This document shows, piece by piece, positions 28,702 to 38,086 of a stretch of DNA of 64,000 nucleotides. The notes under the pieces were generated by a model. It was not told the DNA's origin. It did not search any database and saw only the letters and a program-made list of their open reading frames with translations. The stretch is from assembly GCA_030694985.1 (NCBI GenBank), contig JAUYTV010000040.1, forward strand, positions 50,506 to 114,505, given 5' to 3'. Every line of letters starts with the position of its first letter. Positions within the stretch are counted from its first letter, which is position 1. This DNA comes from Methanoregula sp. (GTDB lineage: Archaea; Halobacteriota; Methanomicrobia; Methanomicrobiales; Methanospirillaceae). The translations under genes were made by a program, and so were the position numbers.

Positions 28702-31011
28702 TTATTCTGGGGTTTTTTGTTTTCGTGACTCAAGCCATGCGGTAAACTGGCCCATGATTGACAGTACTGCGGGCATGATAAAGATTGCACCAAGCAAAGA
28801 GAACCCGACGGCAATTAATGTTACAATACCAAAGTTGCTGATGATGGGAAAGCTTGCAAGGCAAAGAGCTGAGAACCCAAAAAAAGTTGCAAGCCCTGAT
28901 ACCGTGATCGCAGTACCGATTTTCTGTACACTCTCCTGGATGGCTGCTATAGGGTCATGAAGACGAGCTTCTTCTTCAGCATACCGTTCCATGACTAATA
29001 TGGTATACTCTGCTGCAACACCGATGGTCATGGATCCCATGGTTGCAGTCATCGGTGTGTACGCAATCCCGAGGAGATACATTGCCACTGCATTCCATCC
29101 CACAATTGCAATTATCGGGACGAGTGGAGATACCGCATGAAAATGCCGGTACACTATAATCAGGTAGAGGAAAACTAGCACAAACCCTAAAATGGTCATC
29201 TCGTCTTTTGAAGAGGAAAGATCGTGCATAAGGGAAGTGAAAATTTCGAACCTGCCTGTTGGCTGCACTGAGATTCCTACCGGAGGTTCAAGGAACTCAA
29301 TATCTGATATCACCTGTTCTTTTAATGATGCCTGCTGGGTGGACTGGAGTTTTACTGTACCAAACTGGATCACAGCATTCATCGAACCGCTGATGTAAGG
29401 TTTTTTGACTTGTGCGGGAATTTTATCAAGAACCGTATCCAGCTGGCTCTGGGTTTTGGGCATTACACCGTTGTTATAAGCAAGGACATAGGTAACAATG
29501 CTTGTTGCCCGGGTCAACTCTGTGTGATGGCTGAGTTCATAATCCTGGAATTTTTTCATCCAACGTATGGTATCGAGGTCAGTCACCCTCGCCCCCTCGA
29601 TATATATGGCCGCAGTATCGGTCGATCCAATCACTCTGCCGACTTTGTCCATCTGGATCTTTGCCGGCATATCACTTGGAACAAATGCATTTTCATTGGT
29701 CTCGATAGCAATAACCGCATCAAGCTGGAAACCGATGATCGCAATAAGTCCAACCACGAGAAGAATCGGCACCGGGTTTTTAGCGATCTTCATGGAAGTT
29801 TCGGTAAGAAAATGAGCGTAAGAAAAAGATCTTTTCTTCTTTTTGCTCTTATTTTGGGATTCGCTGTCTTCTATAAGTGAATCGCAGGCACCTTCACCAA
29901 CCGCATAACAAACCGTGGGGACAGGACCTTTGGGCTTGTATTTTAAGAGAACCGCGATTGTTGGCATGCCGACAAGAGAGATGCAATAACAGGTCATCAC
30001 ACCGATGATTGCAACAAGCCCAAAAGAGCGTATCATGGGTACAGGAGAGATGAACATTGCCAAAAAACCCATGCAGGTTGCAAGCATGGCATACAGGACT
30101 GCCGGACCCGTCCGGGTAATGGTCATAAAAACCGCATCATCAAGAGACCCTTTTCGCGCTTCTTCATCAAATCGGGCATGGAACTGGATGGCATAATCGA
30201 TCCCAAGACCGATAAGCACCGGAAATGCGCCCACCACTGCCATGTTCAGCTGAATGCCGGCAAGTCCCATGAGTCCTAATGATGTGATAAGTCCGATTCC
30301 AACGAGTGCCACTGGCATGAAGCGGTAGCGGACATACCCAAACAATATGCCCATGACAATGATAATTAATATCATTGCACCCCCGATGAGCATCCCCATG
30401 TCTTTACCCAGCGAGCTCGACATCTCTTTAGAAAAGGCCGGACTTCCCGTCACAGTTACTTTTGTTCCCGGTGTCGGCTCTGATGTGGAAACAACCTTCT
30501 GGATATTTGCAAGAGCCCCATTCCGGACTTTTTCTGACAAACCCTCATCCAGCTGGATCTGAACCAGTGTCATGACATTTGACGGCACAGCGGTTTTCTG
30601 TACTTCTGGAGGGATCTTTGCAACTATAGTATCGATTTCGGCTTTTGACTGGGGAAGTTTTCCTCCATTTGCCGTTTTGAGCAGATCAACAATTCCGTTG
30701 ACTGATTTGATATTCTGTTGTTGCCGTACTGTCGCTTCAAGGGTATCGATATATGTCAAGACATCCGGGTTAAGGGGATCGTTTGTCTCAATAATTAAGA
30801 TTAAGGAGTCTGACTGAAAGGTATTAGTATACCGGGTATTGAGAATGCCTTTTTCAGAATATTTATCCAGATAGACTTCGGTTCCCGTCTGCATGCTGAT
30901 AAAGGTCATGCCATATAATGCAATACAGAAAACGGCAACGAGGAGCCCTGCAACGAGTGCCGGGCGGCGGTTGATGGTGACTGCGATTCCCTCAAAGATT
31001 TTATCGATCAT
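28702..31011 (-). CDS. RND family exporter (HAE3/MMPL type)
   Basis: A 769-residue protein with two repeats, each of one helix, a large outside loop and five helices; GIDYAIQFHARFDEEARKG and GVAAEYTILVMERYAEEEARL are the matching central helices that carry acidic residues used for proton transfer. It belongs to the HAE3/MMPL group of RND transporters, which move lipids or hydrophobic compounds. The next gene upstream encodes its likely partner with CARDB domains; the gap is about 120 bases. Confidence 0.88.
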   Translation of the reverse strand: MIDKIFEGIAVTINRRPALVAGLLVAVFCIALYGMTFISMQTGTEVYLDKYSEKGILNTRYTNTFQSDSLILIIETNDPLNPDVLTYIDTLEATVRQQQNIKSVNGIVDLLKTANGGKLPQSKAEIDTIVAKIPPEVQKTAVPSNVMTLVQIQLDEGLSEKVRNGALANIQKVVSTSEPTPGTKVTVTGSPAFSKEMSSSLGKDMGMLIGGAMILIIIVMGILFGYVRYRFMPVALVGIGLITSLGLMGLAGIQLNMAVVGAFPVLIGLGIDYAIQFHARFDEEARKGSLDDAVFMTITRTGPAVLYAMLATCMGFLAMFISPVPMIRSFGLVAIIGVMTCYCISLVGMPTIAVLLKYKPKGPVPTVCYAVGEGACDSLIEDSESQNKSKKKKRSFSYAHFLTETSMKIAKNPVPILLVVGLIAIIGFQLDAVIAIETNENAFVPSDMPAKIQMDKVGRVIGSTDTAAIYIEGARVTDLDTIRWMKKFQDYELSHHTELTRATSIVTYVLAYNNGVMPKTQSQLDTVLDKIPAQVKKPYISGSMNAVIQFGTVKLQSTQQASLKEQVISDIEFLEPPVGISVQPTGRFEIFTSLMHDLSSSKDEMTILGFVLVFLYLIIVYRHFHAVSPLVPIIAIVGWNAVAMYLLGIAYTPMTATMGSMTIGVAAEYTILVMERYAEEEARLHDPIAAIQESVQKIGTAITVSGLATFFGFSALCLASFPIISNFGIVTLIAVGFSLLGAIFIMPAVLSIMGQFTAWLESRKQKTPE

Positions 31012-31131
31012 ACCTTCACCGCTTTTGTCACATTATCGTTTATCTGGCGTAAGTAAAAATGTTGGAATTGTTGTTCCGAGTGAGACTTTTAAAAACAAAA
31101 TCGCGTGGGCATTGTTTGATTCAAAAAAAAA

Positions 31132-32424
31132 TTATTTCTTCTTCCGGAAATGGTAAACCAGATAGACTGCACCAATGATGACTGCTACTATTATGGATAG
31201 ATAGATTGGATTTGAAAGTACAGCGGTCATACCTGCAGGGTTTGTCAATTTTACCTTGGCTTTCATCGTATCTGAGATATACGTGTTATCGAGTGCATCC
31301 CTGTACCTGATCTCCGAGTCAAGCCCGTATTCCTTGATGGTTGCTGACCGATCAACACTCATTACGTATGATACCATCCGAGATTCACCGGGTTTCAGAT
31401 CCCCGATATATGCAATATCGTCATTGCTGGTAAAGGGATCAACTGCACTTATTCTCGCCTGCGCACTTTTTACTGTTGTATCACCGGTATTTTTATATTC
31501 GACTGTGATGACTTTTTTATTTCCAGGATTCATCTCACCAGGGGGAGATATGATTGCAAAATCTGCTTTTCCGCCAACAGATACACCAACCGTATCGCTT
31601 TTTGAAGTGACAAAGTCCCCTTCATTATTCTGGTATACTACAACTACATCGATTGGGTAAGTTGCCTTTTGCGCATCGCCGGATACTGATACTTTGTACC
31701 GGCAATCCACTACATTACCCGGTGCAAAATTCCCGATATAAACACTACTGTCGGTAGGAATAATCGGGCTGTTGCCATTTCTGATAATTTTGACAATCGA
31801 TTTGGTACCGGTATCTGATCCGGTATTTTTAATTTTCATGTTGACGTAACCTTCAGTTCCCACATTCAGGTGTTCTGGTGTTGCGGAAATGACATTGATG
31901 GAGACATCCGGTTTAATTTTTATTGGGAGGAGAATTGACTGGTTTATTGTTTTGTAAGAGTACTGTATTGTATCTACACCCCATTGGTCGACAGTATAGA
32001 GATATGTATAAGTGAGATCTACGGGCAGATTGTAGTGACCGGCAGGTGCATCGGCATTGATTTTTGTTGTGAATATGGCATTTGCGCTGGTTGCACCTTT
32101 GAGATCTCCTAACATCTGGGGATCAGATTTTATGACCAGAGGAGCATTTCCGGGCAGAACCTTTACAGTCAGGAACTTTGCAGTGTTCGGAAGATCATCG
32201 CGGTCAACAATACCGGAATTAACAAATTTAAATTCATTGAGCCCTGTATTTTCAATTACAATAGTAATCTGTGTACTGTTTCCCGGGCTGAATTCATTGG
32301 TACCCGAGATATAGGCTGATAACTTTGGACTGCCGGCCATGTATTTTGTTCCTGCCATTGCAGGTGCTACCAGGCATGCAAACAGAATGATTAAAATGCA
32401 GGATATTTTTACATAGTTTGCCAT
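31132..32424 (-). CDS. CARDB-domain surface protein (COG1361 type)
   Basis: A 430-residue exported protein: signal peptide at residues 1-25, repeated immunoglobulin-like (CARDB) domains with NTGLNEF, NTGSDTGT and NTGDTTVKS turns, and a C-terminal membrane anchor followed by HFRKKK. Such proteins are often encoded beside RND exporters in methanogens and may be their outside partner. It is transcribed toward the RND gene. A start with GGGGATC upstream supports position 32424. Confidence 0.82.
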   Translation of the reverse strand: MANYVKISCILIILFACLVAPAMAGTKYMAGSPKLSAYISGTNEFSPGNSTQITIVIENTGLNEFKFVNSGIVDRDDLPNTAKFLTVKVLPGNAPLVIKSDPQMLGDLKGATSANAIFTTKINADAPAGHYNLPVDLTYTYLYTVDQWGVDTIQYSYKTINQSILLPIKIKPDVSINVISATPEHLNVGTEGYVNMKIKNTGSDTGTKSIVKIIRNGNSPIIPTDSSVYIGNFAPGNVVDCRYKVSVSGDAQKATYPIDVVVVYQNNEGDFVTSKSDTVGVSVGGKADFAIISPPGEMNPGNKKVITVEYKNTGDTTVKSAQARISAVDPFTSNDDIAYIGDLKPGESRMVSYVMSVDRSATIKEYGLDSEIRYRDALDNTYISDTMKAKVKLTNPAGMTAVLSNPIYLSIIVAVIIGAVYLVYHFRKKK

Positions 32425-32560
32425 CGGTTGATCCCCTTATTCTTACTATTTCCATGTGAATGTTTCAGTGTTCTATGTTTTGTGCTGCCAGCATGTTGAA
32501 ATTTTGCTGTACACTGTTGATGTGGTATTAAAGAAGGTAGGATTGATATTTATAGATTTT

Positions 32561-32650
32561 TGTTATATGTAACTTTTGTGTGTTACGATCAAATGAAAGA
32601 TTTATTTGTTACAATTACAATAGAATGAGAAAAGGAATGGAAGTTACAAA
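32561..32650. promoter_or_regulatory. Divergent promoter with repeated GTTA(C) elements
   Basis: Between the CARDB gene and the HTH-PAS gene, GTTA-type hexamers recur: GTTATATGTAAC (32562-32573, almost palindromic), TGTTACGATC (32581), TTGTTACAATT (32607) and AAGTTACAAAAC (32641). The spacing is about 20-35 bases. They may bind the HTH-PAS protein encoded next door, which would control both genes. Confidence 0.4.
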
Positions 32651-32653
32651 ACA

Positions 32654-33943
32654 ATGGAACAAATTAAAGAAGAATTCATTCAGATCAAAGAAATTTTAAA
32701 GAATTCTCCTCAAGGAATGAGCGTCACCGAAATTGCACGCGCACTCAACAAAAACAAACATTCTGTGGGTCACTATCTCGACAAATTACTCATTTCCGGT
32801 CATGTTGAGATGCGGACTTATGGAAAAGCAAAAGTATTCTCATTATCTTCCCGTATACCCCTGAACTCTTTTATGGGGTATGCACAAGATTTTATTATTG
32901 TACTTGACCGCGATCAACGCATCGTCCTTATCAATGATCAGTTTCTCTCTCTTGTAAAAAAAACACGACACGAGATCCTTAATAAAAATCCTTCCACACT
33001 GTCCTTTATTGATGAACCCGCACACACAATTTTTTCATCCATCTGTACTTGCGTTGAATCCGGAGTTTATAATAAGGAACTCCCTCTGAAAAACGATAAA
33101 GAGCAGGTTTTTTTCCAGAAGATCATACCTACGGTTTTTGAGGATGGTAAACAGGGAATTATTATCCTTTTAGAAGATATTACCAAACGAAAAGCTTCAG
33201 AGAGCGCTTTACGTAGAAGCGAGGAACAATTCCGTCTTATGGCTGATAATATTCAGGATGGTATTGTGATCTATGAAAACGGGAATGCTGTCTATACAAA
33301 CCGGCGCGTAGAAGAGATCTTTGGCTATTCACACGAGGAACTGGCTACCCGTTCTCCGATCGATCTTGCGGCTCCTGAAGAGCGAACCCGTGTAATGAAA
33401 ATTATTGACAAGTCTTCTGCATCAGGTACTCTACCTTCAAGCATTATGTTCTGGATTATCAGAAAAGATCACTCCCGGAGATACATCTCGAACCGGATCA
33501 CATCTTTAGAAAGGGGGGAGAGCCGCGTACGGTATATCATCATAACTGATATGACTGAATGGAAACAGGCACAGGATGGACTGAGAGATCAGCTTGCTTT
33601 TTTGCAGCATATGATCGATACGTTCCCAAATCCACTGTTTTATCTCGATCCACTGGGGCGATATCTTGGGTGTAATTCAGCCTTTGAAAAATTGACCGGG
33701 AAAAAATTTCAAGAGATTGCCGGGAAAACCAATGGTGAAATAGGTGGCTCATGGCAGGGAGATCTTTTTCGTAAGGATGATGACAGGCTTTTCAAACATT
33801 CCGGCATCGTAACATACAAAGGATTGTTCCATCAGATCAATGGAAAACCATCGAACGTGACCATACAGAAATCAACCATTAATACGGTAAAAGGGGCCCT
33901 TGCCGGAATTGTGGGTATCATCTTTTCTGATGGAGATATTTGA
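32654..33943 (+). CDS. HTH-PAS multi-sensor protein without kinase domain
   Basis: A 429-residue protein: N-terminal winged helix (residues 10-60, MSVTEIARALNKNKHSVGHYLDKLL) followed by three PAS domains starting near residues 75, 190 and 315 (FIIVLDRDQRIV, GIVIYENGNAVYTN, FPNPLFYLDPLGRY). It ends without histidine kinase or output domain. It is probably a one-component regulator that binds DNA in response to a ligand. This HTH plus PAS layout is common in Methanomicrobiales. It faces the CARDB/RND genes divergently. Confidence 0.82.
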   Translation: MEQIKEEFIQIKEILKNSPQGMSVTEIARALNKNKHSVGHYLDKLLISGHVEMRTYGKAKVFSLSSRIPLNSFMGYAQDFIIVLDRDQRIVLINDQFLSLVKKTRHEILNKNPSTLSFIDEPAHTIFSSICTCVESGVYNKELPLKNDKEQVFFQKIIPTVFEDGKQGIIILLEDITKRKASESALRRSEEQFRLMADNIQDGIVIYENGNAVYTNRRVEEIFGYSHEELATRSPIDLAAPEERTRVMKIIDKSSASGTLPSSIMFWIIRKDHSRRYISNRITSLERGESRVRYIIITDMTEWKQAQDGLRDQLAFLQHMIDTFPNPLFYLDPLGRYLGCNSAFEKLTGKKFQEIAGKTNGEIGGSWQGDLFRKDDDRLFKHSGIVTYKGLFHQINGKPSNVTIQKSTINTVKGALAGIVGIIFSDGDI

Positions 33944-34002
33944 AATTTAAAAAAAAGCAATGCTGAAATGCTTAATTACTATGGATAACCCAAACATTAT
34001 TA

Positions 34003-34668
34003 ATGAATGAAAAGGTAGTTGTGGCGGTTTTTCTTGTTGCACTCATTTTTATTCTTTCCGTTTCCGGGTGTATCTCACCTCCTAAAGAAGCTCCATTAAT
34101 AACAACAACAAACAAAACCAAAATCCCCGCTATTGTTCCTACTACTATAGTTACAACGGCTGCAACCCCCGTATATGTAACTATTGAGACGCCATATCCA
34201 ACACCTACGGTTGCATATTTAACAATCCCTGCTACTGTTTCTCCCATCAAGGAAGATTATGTCGTGATATATTCAATAAAAAATCAGCAATTGGCTTATA
34301 GTAGATCGGCCGTATCATTCGATCTGAAAAACCCCCCGATGCTGATTGATTTCTCCCTGTCTGTTACCAATGTCACAAGAACAATAGAAGGAAAAAGTCG
34401 GACTCTTACAAATGAATGGATCACCATTACAACGAATAATTATGATCCTATGGCCTATTTCGAAGTGATCGTTCGTGAAAAGTCTACAGGCAATATTGTA
34501 CTCCAGGACGGTTTTGGCCAGAGTAGACAATATGGTACAGAAAATCCCCGCACCTTAAAATTATATAAAGCGGGAAATTATCTTATTGAATTTAATGGCA
34601 ATAAGGTTGCAGCTGATGTAAATCTGTCAGTAAAACGAGCAGGGAATATCGAACAAAGTATTGTCTGA
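34003..34668 (+). CDS. Secreted lipoprotein
   Basis: A 221-residue protein with a signal peptide ending in the lipobox SVSGC (cysteine near residue 23), a threonine/proline-rich linker typical of archaeal surface proteins and a beta-rich domain (residues 85-215). It would be anchored outside by lipid on the cysteine. No family is recognised. It lies directly before tRNA-Arg. Confidence 0.72.
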   Translation: MNEKVVVAVFLVALIFILSVSGCISPPKEAPLITTTNKTKIPAIVPTTIVTTAATPVYVTIETPYPTPTVAYLTIPATVSPIKEDYVVIYSIKNQQLAYSRSAVSFDLKNPPMLIDFSLSVTNVTRTIEGKSRTLTNEWITITTNNYDPMAYFEVIVREKSTGNIVLQDGFGQSRQYGTENPRTLKLYKAGNYLIEFNGNKVAADVNLSVKRAGNIEQSIV

Positions 34669-34755
34669 TTGCTCACCTTTTTTTAACACAACGTTTTTTT
34701 TGAGGTGAATTATTTAACTCATGACAACGTTTTATGTAAAGCAGAAAGTAATCTT

Positions 34756-34827
34756 GTCCCGGTAGGGTAGTGGACATCCTAAAAGATTGCGGATCTTTTG
34801 ACCCGGGTTCAAGTCCCGGCCGGGGCG
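34756..34827 (+). tRNA. tRNA-Arg (GCG)
   Basis: A complete cloverleaf of 72 bases: acceptor GTCCCGG/CCGGGGC (one G-T pair) with discriminator G, D arm GGGT/TCCT, anticodon stem AAAGA/TCTTT around loop TT-GCG-GA, and T arm CCGGG-TTCAAGT-CCCGG. No intron, and no CCA encoded. It marks the border between core genes and the accessory region, a usual site for integration, though no matching downstream direct repeat was seen. Confidence 0.88.
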
Positions 34828-35186
34828 TTCTAACCGCTGGTTAAGGTCTAAATTGCTTTTCTGACCCTAATTCCTCTCCATTTCCTAATAGTCCTTTTAA
34901 ACAGAAAAATGTATCTCTCCAATCGCATATACCGACGTGACTGATCTTTACAACAAGACAAGCCGGTTGCGGAGAAGTGCGAAGCATGCGAAGCAGGCAG
35001 CGATTCGAGCGTGATTGCATACAACTTCTGCAAAATTTACGGATGAAACTATGCTTAACGGGGTTTTTTGCTCGACGTCGCGCGGGCTTTCCCGACGAAA
35101 ACTTTTTTGTTGAAATGAAGATCGGTCGGTCATGTTCACTCATCTGCGTTCCGCTCGCTACTCGCTCACTTCACTCCGATTCGCAT
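34828..35186. other. Gene-poor stretch between tRNA-Arg and the inverted repeat
   Basis: The region holds no convincing gene. Several overlapping frames are open on both strands but none has a ribosome binding site or known motif. It contains ATCGGTCGGTCATGT (35121-35135), also found inverted at 39032-39046 outside the right repeat, so the outer part of the repeat seems to extend to here with breaks. The sequence between resembles the other side only weakly. Confidence 0.4.
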
Positions 35187-35498
35187 CACATCACCTCCCT
35201 TGTTTTCCCGGAGTTATCCTGTTGAAGTGTAGTACGCCCACGGCTCGTCGCGTTGCTCTGTCGCCGTCGGCTGCTCCGGCACGCTCCTCACACCATGCTT
35301 CGCATCGTGTTCGTCGCTGTTGATCGTACTCATCACTAACGCTCAGTGACTCGTCCGCACGACGCATCAGGGGCTCGGACTCACCGCTGATGCGGTTCGT
35401 TACCTTCGCACCCTGAAGCGGTGCTACCTCGGGCCGCTGGGCCGGGACAGGATAGCCCCCTTATGGGGGCACGGGCTTCTTGTACGGGTGGGGGACAA
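35187..35498 (+). repeat. Long inverted repeat, left copy
   Basis: These 312 bases are the reverse complement of 38688-38999 with no gaps. The inner 168 bases (35331-35498 against 38688-38855) differ at about four positions; the outer part differs more. Within it are hairpins: CGCATCAG/CTGATGCG (35364-35395), GCACC/GGTGC and GCCCCC-TTAT-GGGGGC (35455-35470). A 39-codon minus frame (35214-35333, MSTINSDEHDAKHGVRS at its start) is kept in both copies. It is more GC-rich than the surrounding accessory DNA. Confidence 0.85.
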
Positions 35499-35499
35499 A

Positions 35500-35792
35500 G
35501 CGACGGTTACAGGGCGCATCAGCGACCTGTCGATCGCTTTGTCGGGCGGGTACAGCCGGAGCAAATTTCATTTTTAGAATCAACCGAATAACCGGGCCCG
35601 GTGTGGGAGGGGAGGCGCGAGCCGGAACACGGCGACCTTCGCCGTGTCGCGTGAGCGCCGGGCGGGTCTTTGCTTTTACCGGTCTCATGCCAACAGGACA
35701 GCATAAAATTCCTGCAGCGTGGGCGGGTCATGGCTACACGGCGCGGTTACGGGACGCATCAGCGGCCTGTCGCGCTGTGTGCCTGGGCGGGC
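35500..35792 (+). repeat. Second repeat family with hairpins, left copy
   Basis: Two related units of about 50 bases, 35500-35550 and 35741-35792, share CGGTTAC...CGCATCAGCG.CCTGTCG...GGGCGGG. Between them, 35617-35656 is a 40-base block that recurs inverted and identical at 37834-37873; it contains a 9-bp perfect hairpin ACACGGCGA-CCT-TCGCCGTGT (35627-35647). Frames open across this area are GC-rich shadows. Together with the outer repeat it makes nested inverted repeats around the small genes. Confidence 0.75.
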
Positions 35793-35906
35793 CAATCATA
35801 AACAAAATTCTACGCAAAATCTTTATTTTGTAAATCGGACAGCGCAACGCTTTCACTTTCACACTGCGCACGGCGGAGACTTATATGCGCTAACGTCGAT
35901 GAGTGT

Positions 35907-36305
35907 ATGGTGAAATACACCATGACTCCAACAACAAACACAGAAGTAAAGTTCGAGCACATTGGGGCAGCCCGCCTCTACAAAGGCTCGGTCCGTATCG
36001 ATGTCAAGACAATGCAAGCGGTCATCCCCGTCAGTGAAGTCCGCAGGCTCGAAGCACACTGGCCCGCACCGGTCTATGACATATCCGACGTAATGAAGAA
36101 CACGGACGCAGCCCCGATCGGGAAGGCATGGATCACCCGGTCCGGCAAAGCGGTGATGATCACAATCAATAATGTGCAGTTCGTCTCCCCGCTCGCTCAG
36201 ATAAAAGGGATGCTCAAGGGGGAGCGAAAATATGCCAATGTCTCGATGATGTGCCCAGTGCTCCCCGCGACCTCGACCCCCAAACCGGCAGAGGCGACAG
36301 CATGA
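35907..36305 (+). CDS. Unknown protein, first gene of the inverted-repeat element
   Basis: A soluble 132-residue protein with no recognised domain. The N-terminal half reads FEHIGAARLYKGSVRIDVKT and the middle GKAWITRSGKAVMITI, which look like beta strands. Its stop overlaps the ATG of the ArdC-like gene (ATGA), so the two are co-translated. It may assist that protein, but this is inference. Confidence 0.65.
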   Translation: MVKYTMTPTTNTEVKFEHIGAARLYKGSVRIDVKTMQAVIPVSEVRRLEAHWPAPVYDISDVMKNTDAAPIGKAWITRSGKAVMITINNVQFVSPLAQIKGMLKGERKYANVSMMCPVLPATSTPKPAEATA

Positions 36306-37213
36306 AGGCCGCTGATGTAAAAGCACAGATTAACGAGCGGATCATAAAAGCGCTCTCCGAGGGAAAAATCCCCTGGCTGAAACCGTGGACCGAAAACGGC
36401 CCACGAAATCTTTTCAGCGGCAGGTCATACACCGGGCTTAACCGGTTAATTCTCGGACTCAGTCCCTACCCTCTCCCTTTTTGGGCAACATACCGGCAGT
36501 ATCTCGCCGCAGGGTTACAGGTCCAGAAGAGCGAGCGCGGCCACGGGATTATCTACGCTGGGCGGACCGTAAAGACCGAGACGAAGACCGATAAGAACGG
36601 CAAGGAGACCGAAAAGAAAAAACAAATCCGGTTCCTGAAGGCTTTTGTTGTGTTCAACGTCGCCCAGACCGATTACATAGAACAGGGGTACAAACTCCCC
36701 GATGTGAAAGAAAATCTCCACCTTCTCGGATGCGATGCCGTCATTCACGAATACACAGAGCGGCACACAATAAAAATTACAACAGGAGAGCGGGCCGCTT
36801 TCCTCCCACAATCAGATATTATCACTATCCCCGATATCGGCCAGTTCAGAACCTCCGAGCACTATTATGCAACGATGTTTCATGAGTGCATCCACTCCAC
36901 CGGGCCACGGCTCGAACGATTCAAGCGGACCGATCCTGTCTGCTTTGGTTCCGACACCTACGGGCGCGAGGAACTGGTCGCCGAGATCGGGAGTGCTTAC
37001 CTGGCAGCTCTTACCGGGATCGATTCATCTGCAGTGGTCCAGAATCAGGCAGCCTATCTCCAGAACTGGGCAACGGCGATAAAGGCCGATGCCGATCTCG
37101 TGATGTATGCAGCGGGCAGGGCAGAGAAAGCAGCGGATTTCATGATCGGGGTTTTGACCCCGGTCCCTGCCAGCGCTACCGGAACAGATCCCGCGGAAGG
37201 GGTGACAGCATGA
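36302..37213 (+). CDS. ArdC-like antirestriction protein
   Basis: A 303-residue protein with an N-terminal ssDNA-binding domain of the ArdC type (residues 1-130: GKIPWLKPW, LFSGRSYTGLNRLIL, FWATYRQ) and a zincin-like part with FHECIHSTG near residue 195, matching the HExxH metal site, and a downstream acidic region REELVAEIGSAYL. ArdC proteins protect incoming plasmid DNA and are typical of conjugative elements. Start by ATGA overlap. This supports a mobile origin of the element. Confidence 0.85.
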   Translation: MKAADVKAQINERIIKALSEGKIPWLKPWTENGPRNLFSGRSYTGLNRLILGLSPYPLPFWATYRQYLAAGLQVQKSERGHGIIYAGRTVKTETKTDKNGKETEKKKQIRFLKAFVVFNVAQTDYIEQGYKLPDVKENLHLLGCDAVIHEYTERHTIKITTGERAAFLPQSDIITIPDIGQFRTSEHYYATMFHECIHSTGPRLERFKRTDPVCFGSDTYGREELVAEIGSAYLAALTGIDSSAVVQNQAAYLQNWATAIKADADLVMYAAGRAEKAADFMIGVLTPVPASATGTDPAEGVTA

Positions 37214-37479
37214 ATACTATTTTTGATGCTATGCCGGTAAAGGTCCTCGAAGAACTCGAACGCATCGAGATCGCCATAACTGATAAGGAACGCCGGGCCT
37301 TTGTGCTTCAGGCTGACGCACAGGATCTCCGCATCAGGCATAATGAGATCCTCTCCTCGTGGAAAGCCCGGGCAGCGTGGGAGGGCTTAGATAATCTGGT
37401 GGCAGAAAGGCAACGGCTGGACGCGATCGCATGGATATTAGATCCGCTGCCGAGCGGGATCCCTGTATCAGATTACTGA
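37210..37479 (+). CDS. Small coiled-coil protein after ArdC-like gene
   Basis: An 89-residue protein, largely helical with heptad-like runs (VLEELERIEIAITDKERRAFVLQ). The ATG at 37210 overlaps the stop of the ArdC-like gene. An overlapping longer frame from 36886 is a shadow of the ArdC gene before this start. No function is known. Confidence 0.65.
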   Translation: MNTIFDAMPVKVLEELERIEIAITDKERRAFVLQADAQDLRIRHNEILSSWKARAAWEGLDNLVAERQRLDAIAWILDPLPSGIPVSDY

Positions 37480-38086
37480 GGTTTCCCATGATCAGCAGGC
37501 GCAAATTTTGGGAGCATCGCAAAAATCGAATAACCGCTGGGGGACTGTGGAAATTTTTTATATGGTGGCTGCACAAGACGAAGAAAAAAATCGTTTTTCG
37601 TTGTGGATAAACGGTGGCCCGACAGGGACACCATGACTCCTCAAGAGCCCTGCCGGGTTGGTACAATATCGACGTCTGGCATTATCTTTCTTGGCAATGG
37701 TTGGCCCACCCTGAAGGCTCGTGCGACAGGCCCGCTGATGCGGTCCCGTGCCCGACTCGCCTTCTTCCCGCCCGGACCTGCCGACGTATGCCTGTCCTGT
37801 TGAGCAGCCCTGATCTTCCCTGGCCCGCCCGATGCTCACGCGACACGGCGAAGGTCGCCGTGTTCCGGCTCGCATCCACCCACCCGGACCGGGCGACTGG
37901 TTCCGGTTATACCCTCCGACAAAAACAATCTTGTCATTTTCAAGAAAAGAGGCGAATGGGTTCAATGATAACCTTTATTTTAGCCGGAGTTTATCATTGT
38001 ACAACTGTACAAGTTTGTACTGTTGTGCAAGTTACACAAAAATTTTAAAATTTGAAGTTATTCGTATTGAGAGGAGAGGCAAAGAA
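37480..38086. repeat. Second repeat family, right copy, in a gene-free stretch
   Basis: Bases 37834-37873 are the exact inverted copy of 35617-35656. Further matches to the left copy in inverse orientation are GACAGGCCCGCTGATGCGG (37728-37746) and CTGTCCTGTTGAGC (37793-37806). No gene is convincing; the open frames on both strands are GC-rich shadows. The last 100 bases turn AT-rich and hold direct repeats of TGTACAA/TTGTAC (37997-38030) that probably form the promoter of the toxin-antitoxin pair. Confidence 0.65.

Noticed and set aside
35859..36326. 155-codon minus frame opposite the first gene of the inverted-repeat element
   Set aside because: Antisense shadow; the plus-strand gene has an ATGA overlap with the ArdC-like gene.
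37558..37965. Frames on both strands across the second repeat copy
   Set aside because: They run through GC-rich repeat DNA, lack ribosome binding sites and are not kept in the left copy.
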